Shown one piece after another: positions 1 to 14,611 of a stretch of 64,000 nucleotides of DNA. The DNA lies in assembly GCA_023846275.1 (NCBI GenBank), contig CM043870.1, forward strand, positions 6,199,527-6,263,526, read 5' to 3'. Origin of the DNA: Vanilla planifolia. Lineage: Eukaryota; Streptophyta; Magnoliopsida; Asparagales; Orchidaceae. The stretch's first letter is position 1; every line of letters begins with the position of its first letter. The translations under genes and the position numbers were made by a program. The notes under the pieces were generated by a model. That model was given only the letters and a program-made list of their open reading frames with translations. It made no database searches and was not told the DNA's origin.

Positions 1-1410
1 CAATACAAGGTAAAACTGTTGTTCTCTGAAGGACTTAAAACATAACATAACAACAGAATAAACAACTGTATATAGGACTGAGAGCTTAGGCCAAAGATTG
101 CAATGTATTTTTAGCCAGAATCAACCTCACGTTGTTAGAGCAGAGAAACGAGCAAAAATGCTTTCTCCGACATGTTGGCACACACCCACCCAGCTCGCTC
201 ATGGTGGACAGCTATAGCAAATCTACACCAGCAACCAAATAGTCCCAATCTTCAACAACAATCCAGCCTCATAAATAGAGTTTAGAAGTTTACAAACCTC
301 TCACAGCAAACCATTCCATCACAAAGACAGTGCCATTACACATCTTCCATAGAAAGAGAATAAACAATGGCAGAGAAAATAATCTTCAGCACAAAGCACC
401 CTTAGTAATGTGGATAATAGGCCCCTGTACACCATATTTTTTGGGATCATTGAAGTTTCAAAGGCCTGCTAAGTGAGGATATTATATTAAGAGGCAGCTA
501 ACCACGTCATGCATGCGATCCTCTTCACAAGATCAGCACTAAGGAAGTTCTCCAAGAGCAACGAATTCAACTACTCCTTCGCATTATGTAAACCGTAGAT
601 CTATTTACTTCCAACTCCATCTTAAGTATGGTAAACCACCTTCACAAGGGGGCAATATCAATCCAAGCATCATTCATGATTAAACAACAAATCCAATCTT
701 CCAAACCACATTAACATTCATTCAGGATTGGACAACCCTTTCTTGATCCAATCTTCCAAACCATGTTATCCTTGATTACCTGCGAATCACCTTGTCTAAT
801 ACAGAAACAATCTTCTTTCTCTGTCAGAATCCACACCAACACTCCTTGCTAGGATCCCTAGCTAGCACCTCCGGAGGAGCAAGAAGATTAGCTGTCATGC
901 CCTCAATGAGAACAAGATCATTGCCAAGTGCTACATTCCCATGAAACCCAACCACAGACAACAGTCAAAGAAGGAAATAGGAGAAACCAAACCCTAGTTC
1001 ACAATGCCCCCTACCTGTCATTGATCCTCCAATGGTGGCACTCGCCTTACCCGCCACCAGCACTTGATCGATAGCATTAAGAAACAGGAACACAGGAATA
1101 TAATCATGTATTTGAAACCAAAATTTAATAAATCCAAATTTGCGCTAAATTCTTGTATGAGCACATCCTAAATTACAAAAGGTGTCGAGAAATAATGATT
1201 ATGATAAGTTCCAATCAAAAATACAACTGATATGGGAATTTAAAAGAAACATGATAACAAAAGGTCATAATTTGTGCATAGAAATAATTATTTTCAGACT
1301 TCAAATAAATTGTAATTCAATCAATACTTGGCATTGTGGAAAACAATTATACTGCTAGATGCCCTCATAAAAGAGTCTATTAACCAAAAAGGGAATGGAA
1401 TAAAGCATAC
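1..1410 (-). other. Intron 16 of the PheRS-beta gene (right part)
   Basis: I found no coding similarity here to the remaining C-terminal part of the synthetase. The exon 16 donor (GTATGC) is directly left of 1411, so this stretch should be intron 16 and the terminal exon(s) should lie left of the window. The short words CAATCTTCCAAACCA occur twice around 697-765. Confidence 0.6.
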
Positions 1411-4400
1411 CTCAAAACCTGATGTAACATTGCAATACAAAGCAGCTAGCCGACGATTGTTCAATGCCCCAACATCACACCTCTCATCCAGGACAACAAC
1501 ATCTCCAGCTTCAAATATCTATGACAGATGTAAGCAAAGGTATGAAGAGAAATGTGTAAAATCCTATTTAGGACCATTTTCATTATGATGAAAAAAAAAT
1601 AGATATGCTTTTCATCAAATTTGTAGCTTCCATTGACAACAACACTAATCAACAAACTCTGCACAAGCCACCAATTGCAAGCAAAAAAACTAACCGTAAA
1701 GTGGTCAAAGATTTCTTAACTACACGCAATTTTGTGTTTGCAAAAAAAGAATGCTAGCATTTCAAATTTTGATTCAAAATATGCCATGCTAAGCTCACGC
1801 TTCAAATAGCATAAAGCTTGATAATCTGTAATCCTGCACATCATAGTGTTGTATAGCATGGTAATTGAAAGCCAAAGGTATGCATGGTGCTACTACCAAA
1901 ATACAGTAAATTCTATCGTAAAATTAGTTGAGATTATTGTTTTATCTTGGAGGCATTAAACTTTTTACTTAACAATTTAACTAGAGAAGAATAAAACAAT
2001 ATTACGAAAATAACAAAACTTCTAATAAGCTAGTTAAACACAAAGTTATAAGCGATGAGAATTACTTTTTATTTAAAATTTTTATGTTTTAACAACTGAA
2101 CTAATTCCAGGACCACTTTCGTAAGTATATGACTTAAGTCTTTATGAGATTAATTGAATGTATAACAAAATGAACCAGAAAATATTGTAAAATTAAAAAT
2201 ATTAAATAATTAATCTCAACATATGATAAGTTAAATTGTTTTATTCCGATGTTACAAGAAATGTAAATTTATTTTTATTTCAATTTGCCATATTTAATCT
2301 CCAAATTCATTGGCCAGTTTTCTTAGCATATTGTCGTTTGAGAATTTTGTAAGCAGTTAACGGATATAATTAATTGATCTACTAGTCCCAACGCCCTAAG
2401 AAAGCCTGCCCAACTTTAGGGCTTGGCCTGGACATGCATGACTTCCAATAACCATATAAATCCCAACTGGCTTCCGCACATGCCAAGCTCAACTCACACA
2501 ATGGTCAGGCCTTAGAAATACAGTTCAAACAAGATAAATAATAATTTTTAAGGAAAAAATTTAACATAACTAATATCACCAATAGAGGCCAGAGGAAAAT
2601 AACATATAACTACATTTCATGATTAGAAACAGAAGAACATGAAATAAATCATAATGTTTTAAAGAGAGCTGAAGATATAAGCATGGAGTTAAGGCCCAAC
2701 AGCATAAATAACCTTAAAAAACCTGCATAAATTCACAATAAATATTTGAAATACCTTTATTGGTCTTTTATGATCAATGTTATGCTTTACAGTCTTCAAT
2801 AATCCAGACATTAGACTTGTGCGAACAACCTGCTTTTCATGCAGCACTTGAACCTTAAGGAAACTTAAAATATTAGCCAAACTCAACAAGAAACATAATT
2901 TTTCATGATGTAAACACAAACTACAAAAATAAATAAATAAAGAAATAAAGAAAGAGATCTAGAACATCATAAGCCAATAACAATAACTATTTTAATGCCA
3001 CAAAAACATTTCAAAGATTGCCCCTCAAAAGCTCAAAATAGAATCATTGATACATTAAAAAAACAAATTACAAGAAAAAGAACAAGCTAACATAAACATA
3101 AAATTCATTGACATTGTCAAAATGATTGTTAAATTTTCCTGTAAACTCATCAAACATTGAGAACAATGAACTCCACAAACAAAAACTACATCTAAAAGAT
3201 GCCATCTTTCATCTCAAAGATACCTATTAAAAGTTTAACCCAATGGCCAACTGCAAAGGTCTCAAAAGACAGACTATCATACCTAATGTTATCTCTAGGA
3301 CAAAGTACTTGCTTTTCTTATACAAAAGGAGGCGATATCGATTCAATCCTATAAGAATTATAGGTGAAAAGAAGAATGCTTAACACGGAATAAGTTCAAT
3401 CATGTTTGCAAAAATTAAATAGAATTTTGGTGGTTCTCCATTATTCGGATATGCTTAGTAATGCCCTTGTGTCACCACCAAACAGTAAACAAAACACAAC
3501 AACATAGCCATACCTTTAGGCAAATGTCTATCGAAGTGCAAAAACAATTAATTGCAACAATAAATAACTAATTTAATTATCTCAACAAGAAAGTAACCAT
3601 AACAATATACCTCGAACTCAGATGAACGAGGATTTCCAATGGTAACTGCTTTCTCCCCATTTTCTGTTCTGTTAACCATTGCAAAGTTTTCATCATGTGA
3701 GCACAAAAGCCATGTTAACACCTCCATATATCCTGCCCTTGAAACCTAAGAGAATAAATAACAAGACCATGAAAAGTTCAAACCAAATGACCTTTATAAA
3801 CATAGAGATGCTTAATTTCAATAACAACAAATATCAAAAATACGAAATAGGAACTTTTCACATATCATAAGTATTCTACAACAATCAAAAACTTGTATCA
3901 ATTACAAAGGCGGTCAAGATTTAAAGCACCAAACAATTACACATGCTACAATAATTCTCTATGATAAATATTAAACAAACAACATACACCACTAATATCA
4001 AATCACTTTATGCCATAAATAACTATCTTATAAATGCATATTACTAAATAAATGTTTCTCTCCAAATAAACTAGCTTTCCATTTTATAAATGCATATTGC
4101 ATGAATTGAACTTGTGCCAAGGTTCAAAAGAAAGACACCCAAAAAAGGATAGACTGCATAACCTTGCATGCCACTTCTGAAACACATGCAAGTTTTTATT
4201 GATCTTTGAATAGCCTATACTTGCTTTTTCATGAAAATCAACATTGTAAGATTTTATAAAGGAATGAAGAACTGAAAGATTAGGGTAAATCAAGACTGCA
4301 ACAAAATGAATAGCTATAAATTATAGCCTGCAGTTTGCCTTTAACGTAGCTTAATTTGACGGGTAACATAAGCTGTGATGAAAATCCTGAATGGGAACAA

Positions 4401-7400
4401 AATAAAGTGTATGACCACAAATAAGCAAGTTTGACTTGGATGGCTACACAAATCAAGGCTCAATGATCTTTTATAACAGTTTTCAATGTAATTTAAATCA
4501 TAGTAAGCTAAGGTTTGCAGATTTGCAGCAAAAGCACCCAAATTTAAAATGATTTCATTGCTTATATGCCTAAAAAAACCTCAGGTGATAACTACTTGTA
4601 TGGCATCTGCATGGAGTAAGATTAATGAACACACTAACTATTAGATGGTTTAGGGCGTTAACTACTTGTATTTAATTCCAAAGCATAGAATTGCAATCAA
4701 CAAATAGGAACCAGACTCAACAACTACCAAGAGTCTGCTTCTAACACCAGCAGGTGATAACCATTAAAAAAATCAACAAATAAATCACACTGCAGTTCAT
4801 AAAGCAAGTGAAGAAAATTCTAATTCTATAAAATAAGTGAGATTAATAAAGAATTTAAGAACAATAAAAAAATTAAGTTTTTTTTTTGTTTGAGCACCTC
4901 TCCTCTGATCTGATCTGTAAATAAGTTCAATGGTTGCTGTCCGCCAGTTGTCATACATTTAGGTTTTGTTTTTGGCACTTTATTATATCCATATGCTATT
5001 GCAACATCCTAAAAAGACCAATAAGAAGAAATTCCCATGAAATCAAATTACAGCAAAGTAATAATATATGGGAATAAGCTCAAATATTCAATCTTTAAAA
5101 ATTATCGATATACCTCCATCACATCACAAGGATGAAGTATATCACTTCTAGTTGGAGGAACACGAACGGTTATAATAGAATTTCCAGCATTTGATTTCTC
5201 CTCAGCTTGCAGTTGCATTTTGTTCAACAAAGGGATCACCTGAAAATTTGAGAAAAAAAATATGTATTACAACTCTTTTATGCAAAAGATCAAAAATATT
5301 TTTGAGTTTTTTTACTGGAAAGAACAGAAAAACGATTTTCAACTCAATAAGCAGAAAACAAGGACACAAAAGAAATGAAACAAAAAAAAGTCTTACATCA
5401 AACAATGTAACACAAAATATTTGGCTTGTCAAGACACGCATATAAAAAGGAACACAAGAACAGCCAGCAATGAATAAATAAAAAGTATGATATCAACCAT
5501 TAATGACAATCCAAAAAGTTCAAATAAAAAAGACGATCTTCGCATATAAATAATCACTAGTATTATGAAGCTAGCCACAAATAAGCCAAAAATTTTTTGC
5601 TAAGAAAATTATACTATTCACGTCTCTTTAACAAGTGAGGAAGGCCAAAGACAATATTTTATGTGCATAGGCATACATAGCCCCTTATTCTAGTTTGAAC
5701 CAATTCAAACACCTAATATCATGCCAAAGCTCTTATTATACCAAGGAAAAGGAAGCAAAACTTCGACATGGAAAAGATTCTATCTGACCTCTTCAACTGA
5801 AATCGTCACCAAAATGTAATTCTCCACAAGGAAGTCCATCCAAAAGGAATAGAACATTTCTCACAAGAAATTCGACATCATGTATTTGTGTTCATCAGTC
5901 AATTGTCATCAAAATCATGAAAAGTTAATCAAAAGAGAGTCTCACAAAACCTCAAGATCCAACAACAAGCCATGCAAAATAACACTATCATACTCAAAGG
6001 ATCAACTTGTAATTGTGGGAAACCCATTTTATATGTTGAGCTCCAAATTTCACTGGGGAACTAAGATACTACAAATCATCTTAATCAAAGTACATGACGA
6101 GTACCTAGGTGGAGGTATTGTCATTACAATAAAAAGCTGGACCGGCATATGTTTTTCTTGACTTCAGTTGGCTTTCTCACTGATAAATTACTAGAAAGTT
6201 TTTACTAAGTTGTGACAGCTTCGTCATCCAAGTATCTGTGAGACAAAGCTTCACTGGCAATGAAAAAATATTGTGAAATCACTGCTCAGATTGGTTTCAC
6301 ATGATTCCATGAATGATTCATTGGTTTTGGCTTCAACTTTTGTTGTCAGCTCAGCTTGGTTTGGAGTAGTTGGTTGAAGGACATTAACATTTGCCTCTAT
6401 GATACATTTAGAGCTCCACATCCACATCATACTGATCCTGTTGCTCAATAGTCAATACCAATTTCTCTTGCCGGTGGTACAAAGTACACTAAAATCGTTC
6501 AGCTCCCAAAATCGTTCCTATATATATTTATGCACCTCTTGTCTGTTATTTTCTGCAAATTAGGCTTACCAATTGTCACAAATCAATCATGCAAAGTGTA
6601 AAACGGGATCCCTTCCTTGATTCCTAAACAAGTTTTTTCACTTACCCTTGCCCAAAAATAGCCCTGCCACAAGTCAACACATTTCTCAATCAAACATTAG
6701 GCAAATTTTACAGGTAACTAACTAAACTCGTCAAAGGATGATAACTATCTAACAATAATTTACAACTTTTTTTGGTGTTATAACCATCTTACAAAAACTT
6801 AAAATTTTTTGTGTTCTCTCATTGACTTCACATATATAGTATGCCTCAGTTTGCAGTGGCATTTTTTGTCACAAACAAGAACCAATAATTATGGGTTCTA
6901 ATGTATATGTTTAGCATTGATTGCCTGCATCCATCATTATCTGTACATACATTAAGAAAATTTAGTCATACATATACAAAATACAGCCATTGAAACAAAT
7001 TATTTTCATTGGTTTTGCCTTCCTTGAAAGAAGTTATTCTTTGTTATTGGAGAGAAGGGCAACCTGGTGCATGAAAGATAAGGCATGTGCAGGACTCCGG
7101 AAATAGTTGAATCCCTTTGTATGCAACTTGTGCAGCATATTTTTGGATGCTTTTTTGATGAAAAGAACCAATACCTCAAGATAACTTCTATCCAGCGCCA
7201 ATTTTTTAAATTGTTTCATAAATTTCCATTATTTAGTCCACACTATGGCACCAAACTGCACGCCAGATAAATATGCATATAGCTACCAGTAAGCTAGCTA
7301 ATGGCATTGAGAAGCCAACAACCAAAGTTCTCAACTTTGAAAGACTTTGCGATAATAATATCTAATACCAACAATAATAGAGATAAGAATCACAAAAACA

Positions 7401-10400
7401 GCCAAAAGAAAGAGGAAATGCAGACCAAAAATCAATACCTCCACTGCTCCCAAGGAGATACCAATCGGAGAAGTAATTGAAGAAAGTGGGATGTCCAAAA
7501 CCGTTACTGCAAGATCTGGATAAATATTTTGTCCTTTGAAAGGCCCTTCAGATGCACAATCCTCAGTTTGCCGGTAGTCTGGATATACCACTTTAACTGG
7601 CTCAACCTCAAATTTCGTATCACAATATTCTGAAAACATGGTTACCTAAAAATGTATTGTAGAACTACTATTATGAACACAAACAAAAACCAATTGACAG
7701 TAGCAAATAACTACAAGTTTGAGCAATCACCATAGTATTTAAAACAATTTTTGCCTTTGTTAAATCAGTTGCTGTACATTCAATGAAGACGTTTTTTGTT
7801 TTGAGGCTGATTGCAGAATGTGCACCATTGATGATTGGAGGAAGGGATAAAACAGTTCTGCAATAATAACAGTCAATTTTAGTAAAGAAAGAAAGAGAGT
7901 ACTATGAATGCCAACCATCAGATGAAAATACTCAGCATGTTATGCATACATACATATTCAATTCTGCATGTTATACCTATACACATACATATAAAATATA
8001 AATGTGCATGTGTGTATGGGTGTATTTAGAAACAAAAGAACAAATTATCAGTAAAGATAGTCTCGGGAATAATGGATCAGAATAACAAAAAAAAAAATGT
8101 TTGTCAAACAAGTGTGCAAACCATGTCATGTATCAAGCAACTAAATTACCTATATCTGTCATATATGACAGGGTATACAGGAGAATTCTCAATAATATGC
8201 AAAAATTTCTTCAGTTTCAAGTCTGACTGCAATAGAAGGAAAGGGAAAATAAAGTCAGCAGTTAACTAAGTAATTATTGCAGCAATAGCACTAAAAATTC
8301 TATTATCATTTCAATCAAAGCTGCAGCATCATGTGAATTGAAGGTGACAAAGCACCAAATAGAAAAACTCATTGCCAAGATGCTGCAGACTTCAGAGCAT
8401 ACTCTGTAAAACTCCACTAGTTCATCAGCTCTGAAACTCTTAGCCTACAGATGAAAACAGAAACCCAAAAAAAAAAGATATATCACTATGACAAAAAAAA
8501 AAGTTTAGATATGGTGCAAAAAAAAAAAAAATCAAAACTTCAATAAATCCAATCATCATTATCAATACAATATAACAAAAAGTGGCTGCTAATTGCAGAA
8601 TGATCTGTGCATTATATTACTTCAACAGAAATGTATGATATAAATCCACAAGTTGACACAAAGAAGAAAAAAAAAAAAGAAAAGAAGAGGAATAAAAAGA
8701 AGGAGATCCCTATAAGCCAACTGGATTCTACCCCTTGGTAATTGAAGAAGAATGAAAATGTGTTTAAAAAAATGAATTTTTGGAAAAAGAATAAAATAAG
8801 TAGAAATTATTAGACCCAAAGCAAAAGGCAAGAAGACAAATATCATTAGAATCAAAACTCTGAGTGTAAAATTATTCAAATATTGGAACATAGACCTAAT
8901 TATAGGTTCCTAAACTGAGTTACTTGTCTAATTTAACCGTAATAATCTAAATTGCATGATACCAAAACAATTCAAAAACTCACAAGCTAAACAGTTAATA
9001 TAGCATGCATTTAGTTTGCCTATGTGGAACTCAACACCTAAACCATGATGGACTAATGATGATATTAAACTACATAGTCTGAGAAAAAATAAGCAATTTA
9101 CAAAAAAGCATGCCCATGATAACAAGCCAATAAATAAAGCAAATAAACAAGTTATCTCCAATAACAACATTATAGAAAAAAAAGAAAAACGAGAAGTTCA
9201 AGTACATATTTTTTAATAAAAACAATCCAGAATCAACCCTAAAAAAACCTCTGCTATGATCATTCAAAAAACTTAATATGAAGCAGATACTTATTCTAAC
9301 CTGTTTCAAGGGCACAAAAGTTATGTCTTGAGGTTTCAATGCCTGAACAGACATTTGCACAACATAAGAGTCAATTCAAAGCATCTTCATTATCAAAGTA
9401 ATTTTCAATGGTTAAAGAAATGCTAAAATAATCAAGAAACAAAATAAATACCAGCATGATTACCAAGGCAGATTTAGATATAGTTGATGTATAGGCTGGC
9501 ATAAACTCAGTAAATCCTAGATGGCCATTGCATATGCAACTAACAAAACTAACTGAAATCAAGGCTATAAACTCAAAACAAAAATGTCCACAACATAAGC
9601 ATAAGTGGGAAGCCAAGTATTGAGCAAATCTTTAATCAAAAAACTCTCTCACACTGATATGCTCGTCTCTTCAAACTAAATCTCAATGGTTCGATTTCAT
9701 TTCATGAGGCAATATTTTCATTTGTTGTAACACGGTTATTATAAAGAAAAAATACTTTGGAAGTTCAAAGATAAAGCAAGTGTTATTGCATTCAACAGAT
9801 CACCAACCAATAAATAATAACTTAAGTTAAATACTTGCTAAAGCCCACAATCTAAGTGTCCTTTTCTAGGAATACTTGTCATTATTTTCTTTCAAATCTA
9901 CTTCATTTTCATCTTACTTCCTCGTTGTTTTTGTTATGATCGACATATATGCACAAATACCGATAGACCCACACAAACATTTTTAACCATTTATTCCTAA
10001 ACTAGTTCAAACATTATATGATATGCACCAATAATCAACAAAATAAGTGGTATGCATCATATTGTTTTTGTAAGAAGCTTCCTGAAGGTCAAAAGCACTA
10101 ACTTCTGCTGGAAAAAATATTATTTAGAAAAGTCTAAGCTTGTAAAAAGATCTTTGATTGAAAAGTGTATTTAAAAAAGGGAATACGAAACTCCTCAAAT
10201 ATCATTTATCAGCTTCCATTTGACAAAATCTGACCTATTTAAAACATAATCATCCCTGCAAACTCAACGATTTTCACTTTCAAGCTCATTTTTATGCTTT
10301 TTAAAATTGTTGCGAGCCCAGAGACCATCAATCCTAAAATAACTGCACCCTACATCAATTAGTTCATAATACCTTTGAAACTTCCTAAAAGCTCTAGATG

Positions 10401-13400
10401 ACTGAAAGATGCAATCTATATATTTATTGACAATTTTGATTGGATAGTGTCCATAGCAATCAAATGTGACTTGGCAAATCCCGACCTATGCCTAAAGAAA
10501 GATGATTAGCACTCTCCTAAAAATCCAATCCCCCATTTTATCATAGCAATTAAAACACCATTTGCTACCCAAGAGATCATGATTCGCACACTCCTAACAA
10601 TCCCAAACCCCACCCTACAAATTAAATTCTAATCTTTAGGAACAAACTTTCTGAAAACTGTGAGAAGATAAAAAAGGGTGACTGATGCCGATTGGTTCTA
10701 AGTACCATCGCTATTAACCAATTATCCTAAAAACTCAAACTAATAGAAAAGAATAACCAATACCTTTATCAGCATTGAATAAAATCTTTAATGGACACTA
10801 AGACAGAACATGAGAAAGGATGCACTTGACAGAGGATGAATCCCTCATCAAGTGCCATTTGAAACTCAATAGAATATGAGTGGATATATAACAGTGTAGG
10901 CAATTTGACACTCGAACGGAGAAAAATCTACAAACGACAAGAAAGTGGAGAAGGATAATAACTTGGATACATGTAGAACTCAAGACGTGTAGATACATAA
11001 CAATAGCACTTGAGAGAGAATGGATCCCTCATCAAATGTCATGTGCAACTCAATAGCATATGAATGGATATATGGCACTGAAGACCATGTGGCACTCAAA
11101 AAGACTTGCAAATGACAAGACAATGGTGGACAATGCCTGAGATTTTCATTAGAAGACCCTTCTCGAGTACCACGAAGTGGAAAAAACATTGACGTCCACA
11201 GAGTAGATGGTTCACTCTTTTGCAATTTTGCTTTTCCTACTTTTTAAAAGCTTGGCCTGTGAGGAGAACTATGCAACACTTCTTACCCTCACAAGAACCA
11301 TATGATACTCAAGGAGAAGCAAGCTTTATTTATCTTTATATGATACACCTCAAATAACTTTTTGTGAAACATCTATTCCATGGTTGCCAATCTTTTTGTA
11401 CTTCAACCTTCTATAATCATTTTCTATTCTTGCAATTAACTATCAATGAAAAATAACCAATGCCCTCAATATCTCTGGAAAGAAAAAAAAATCACGGGAT
11501 TTAAATGAGACACTACCAAATATCAACTTCCATCACACTACTAAAATAAAACCCATGGGATGCCATATTTTTTACATGCATCTTTGCATGTCTCGCACTT
11601 TACTTTGCATGCTAAGGTTTCCAAAAAGAGAGTCAAAAAAGACTTTTTAGGAATGGTCTGATTCATCCTTTAATGAAGGGAGCTACTTTAGAGCTTATGA
11701 AAAATTTACTAAATGTAACAAAGACTAAAGAATCATTTCATCTTCAATACCAATATAAATTGATAGTCTAATTAATGAACATTTCAAAAACTGGTGGAAC
11801 GTGCATTTATAGCTAGGTTAGATATCAAAAAGGACAACAAAAAATTTAATACGTTTCACGCTATAACTACTACATAAGGGAAAATAAATAGCCAACTTTA
11901 TTGACTATATGAGAGAAAAAGCATGATTGACTGTAGGAGTGAGAAAGAGCATGATTGCTCCAATTAAAAGTTTTTTTTGGCATAATTATTGAAAAATGCT
12001 AACCATATTAACGAAAAAAATAATTTTTAAAAGTGATGTATTTGAGTCATATTAAAAGTAGTATGCTTGGTACTCCATTTTGATAACAACTACCATATAA
12101 TGACCAAACTATCTTTTAGACTTTAAAAAAGAAAAGAAAAAAATGTAAGAACAATATTTAAAATAGAGCAAAATCATGTTTTTAACTACTCTATTTTTTC
12201 ACTTTTTAAGAGGTAGTAGCCCAATAGAGCACTAAAGACTACCAAGTGCATATATTGCTTATTGGTGTACCAACATATTCTCATTGATGCCCAAATTTAA
12301 AACAACCCTTCAAATATAATGTTAATATTATTGTTATGTTTATGTGAAGTGCATAAAAAGATTGTTCAAACTACATTCTTCACTATATCACAATGTATTT
12401 GAGACAAACAATTTATGTCAAACTAGTTTACAAGTCGTTGGCAGGCATTTATGGTATCCATGTTATATATTAATAACGTGCTTCTCTACTTCAGATAACA
12501 TATATGATTTAATTTCATCATTTCAACAGATAAAAAAATAAGCAAAATACAATGGCTTTTAGGATATTTACTTGGTTTAAATGAAGAAATTATTCTTTGC
12601 AATTTATTTAAGTTTTCATAGAACATTACCTGTTCCCTATGCATGCATAGGCTCAAATACCCAAGCACTTAGTAAATGCTTCATGGTATATGAAACAAAA
12701 CAAACCATATAAATCTTAAGAACATGATTTAACACCATCCAGTGCATGCTATAAAGAATCTCACCTCATAAGTAAAAGGACCCTCGATGGTGTCCAAATC
12801 ATGAGTGCCAATAGCAACTATTGATCTTTTTCTGTAAATAATGACAACAACAGAAGGGTAGATAGATATGTTCAAAGAGAAAAAAAATAATTTCTATAGC
12901 TGAACACTAGCAAATAAAGACATTCAACAATGAAAACGGCAATAGCACAATGGGAGTATTCAATATCCTACCTGCAAATATTGTGGTGAAGCTTATCTTG
13001 CAAGTCAAAGAAACTACTGTAGTTTGCTTTGTCAAAGCTTATACCTCTCAAAACAGCACAGACAACATAAGGACGAATCTCTTTTGTCTGTTAAGAAGAC
13101 CACTTTTTACTGTTACTAAAACATTACCTCAAGCTAAATCTGGAGATAGCTCCTTGGAGAGAAGGGAAGATGTTATTAATTTGTTATATATTTAACTTTT
13201 TGAAGTAATTTCTAAATTGCAAAAATGCTTTCTTGAAAATACTTATGGCTTCACAAACGTTCATCTGAAGCATTGACAGAAAAGGGGTATCACGACACCT
13301 ATAAATAGGGATATTTTCCTTCCCAATAAATATGCGTAAAGCCCGAGCAATACCTTCAAGGCAAAGTAAATCATATCTGCAACAAAAGAAATTAAGGTTG

Positions 13401-14188
13401 ATGATACAACGGCTGAGAAGTATCCAAAGAATCAATGGAGCTCATGGAAAACCAAAATCAATAAGCATGTTTCATGGTTGTATTTGAACACAATATTCAA
13501 TAATTATAATCAACAGACAGAATGATCAACATTATCAGATAAACGGGCATAAATTTATCAAGAAAACATTCTCCAAAAGGCTACATTGTGTCACAAAATA
13601 AACGAGATATATACTAAATTTGTGCTCGAACCCTTCTAATCCACTCAAAAAGCGAATTTTTTGTCAATGCAGCTGTAGATGGTGGCACAAAACCCACAAA
13701 AAAATTAACTTTTGCACTTATGCACTTAGAATCCACTCAAAAAGAAAATTTTATGTCAATGCAGTTAAAAAAAAAAGAACATCAATTTCATAAGCAGTAA
13801 AACTGCAAAAAAAAAATACCTATTAGCAGCAACCTCAATTTTGTATATAACTTTCTCTTCGCCCTCTCCTACTCCTTCTGCTTCCACATGCGTCTCCTTT
13901 CTAATTATTTCCTTTTCTGTAGTCTAAAAGTTTCAAAATTTCGAAATTAGGTTTTTTCAGCAAAATAAAATTCCAAACGCAAGAAGAACGCAACTTACAA
14001 CATCATCAAGCTCTACGCCAAACTCGAAGCAGAGGTCCTCAAATTCTTGTTGTGCTGCACGACCGAAGTTGACCACGAATCAGAATAAAATCAAGAAGAA
14101 AAAGGGAAAAAAAAACTCTTTGCTGCTTACTGTAACTCTGCCCGAGGATTTGGAAGAAACGATCTCTGCCGACGTTTACGGTAGGCAT
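1411..14188 (-). CDS. Phenylalanine--tRNA ligase beta subunit, cytosolic (exons 1-16; 3' end outside window)
   Basis: This is the beta chain of the (alpha-beta)2 enzyme that charges tRNA-Phe in the cytosol. The exons on the minus strand are 14131-14188, 13999-14054, 13820-13923, 13259-13376, 12972-13087, 12765-12831, 9301-9342, 8403-8444, 8150-8226, 7731-7857, 7439-7645, 5114-5239, 4898-5008, 3611-3745, 2755-2829 and 1411-1518. All junctions read GT-AG, phases match, and the 1569 nt are free of stops. Diagnostic pieces are [16 protein letters not shown] (exon 1), [11 protein letters not shown] (exons 3/4), [12 protein letters not shown] (exon 10, B3/B4 region), [15 protein letters not shown] then [10 protein letters not shown] (exons 12/13, B5 domain) and [17 protein letters not shown] (exon 15). 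The family is about 600 residues, so roughly the last 75-90 are beyond position 1. The start is the first ATG, in the conserved N-terminus. Exon 11 carries about 14 extra residues. The exon 4/5 junction is the least certain. Confidence 0.93.
5240..7438 (-). other. Large intron 11 of PheRS-beta
   Basis: This 2.2-kb intron separates exons 11 and 12. Several small open frames lie in it on both strands, but none has a recognisable domain and each also occurs unchanged in the broken second copy. About 770 bp of it (near 5392-6157) is missing from the second copy. Confidence 0.75.
9343..12764 (-). other. Large intron 6 of PheRS-beta
   Basis: This 3.4-kb intron lies between exons 6 and 7. It contains a diverged direct repeat (about 10830-10915 and 11015-11104). 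The left breakpoint of the deletion that removed exons 2-6 from the second copy lies at about 10278. No transposon ends were recognised. Confidence 0.7.
10830..11104. repeat. Diverged direct repeat inside intron 6
   Basis: Two blocks of about 85-90 bp share long words such as ATCCCTCATCAA and AACTCAATAG, followed by GGATATAT in the same order. They are spaced about 185 bp apart and differ at many positions, so this is an old local duplication. Confidence 0.6.
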
Positions 14189-14217
14189 CGCGACGCTCGC
14201 CGGAAAAAACCCGAGTG

Positions 14218-14611
14218 ATAGAAGAACCGCAGCAGACGAGAAGAACGGCAACCGAAAACCTAGACGCAAATTCAGAAAATATAATATTTAAAATATAATA
14301 TTTAAAATATAATTTTAAAATATAATTTTAGATTTTATATTTTTTAAAATATAATTTTAGAAAATATAACTAAAAAAATATAATTTTAAAATATAATTTT
14401 TTATTTTTATAATTCTATATAATTTTAGATTTTTAAAATATAATTTTAGATTTTGAAAATATAATTTAAAATTATATTTTTTTAATTATATTTTCTAAAA
14501 TTATATTTTAAAAAATATAAAATCGAAAAGTATATTTTAAATATTATATTTTCTGAATTTGCGTATAGGGTTTTCGGTTATCTTTCTTCTCGTCTGCTGC
14601 GGTTCTTCTAT
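14218..14611. repeat. Inverted repeat covering the PheRS-beta 5' leader
   Basis: The left arm (about 14218-14402) holds the 5' leader and first upstream AT tract of the intact gene. The right arm (about 14455-14611) is its reverse complement and includes the word GAAGAACCGCAGCAGACGAG on the opposite strand. The left arm has about 27 bp of extra AT-rich sequence. The other long 5' flanks (right of 16860 and 34140) lack the right arm, so the inverted copy arose only here. Confidence 0.85.

Noticed and set aside
7331-7639. 102-residue minus-strand frame with a hydrophobic C-terminus, looking like a small membrane protein
   Set aside because: Its first part is PheRS-beta exon 11. The hydrophobic part begins after the GT donor at 7438 and is translated intron.
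8622-9170. Hydrophobic minus-strand open frames suggesting membrane proteins
   Set aside because: They lie in the intron between exons 7 and 8 of PheRS-beta, and the copy at 32287-32838 has diverged without preserving protein features. AT-rich introns often give such frames.
14280-14530. AT-rich TATAATTTTA-type repeats as a possible replication origin or matrix-attachment site
   Set aside because: The composition alone does not support such a call. The pattern is explained by local duplication of the 5' flank.
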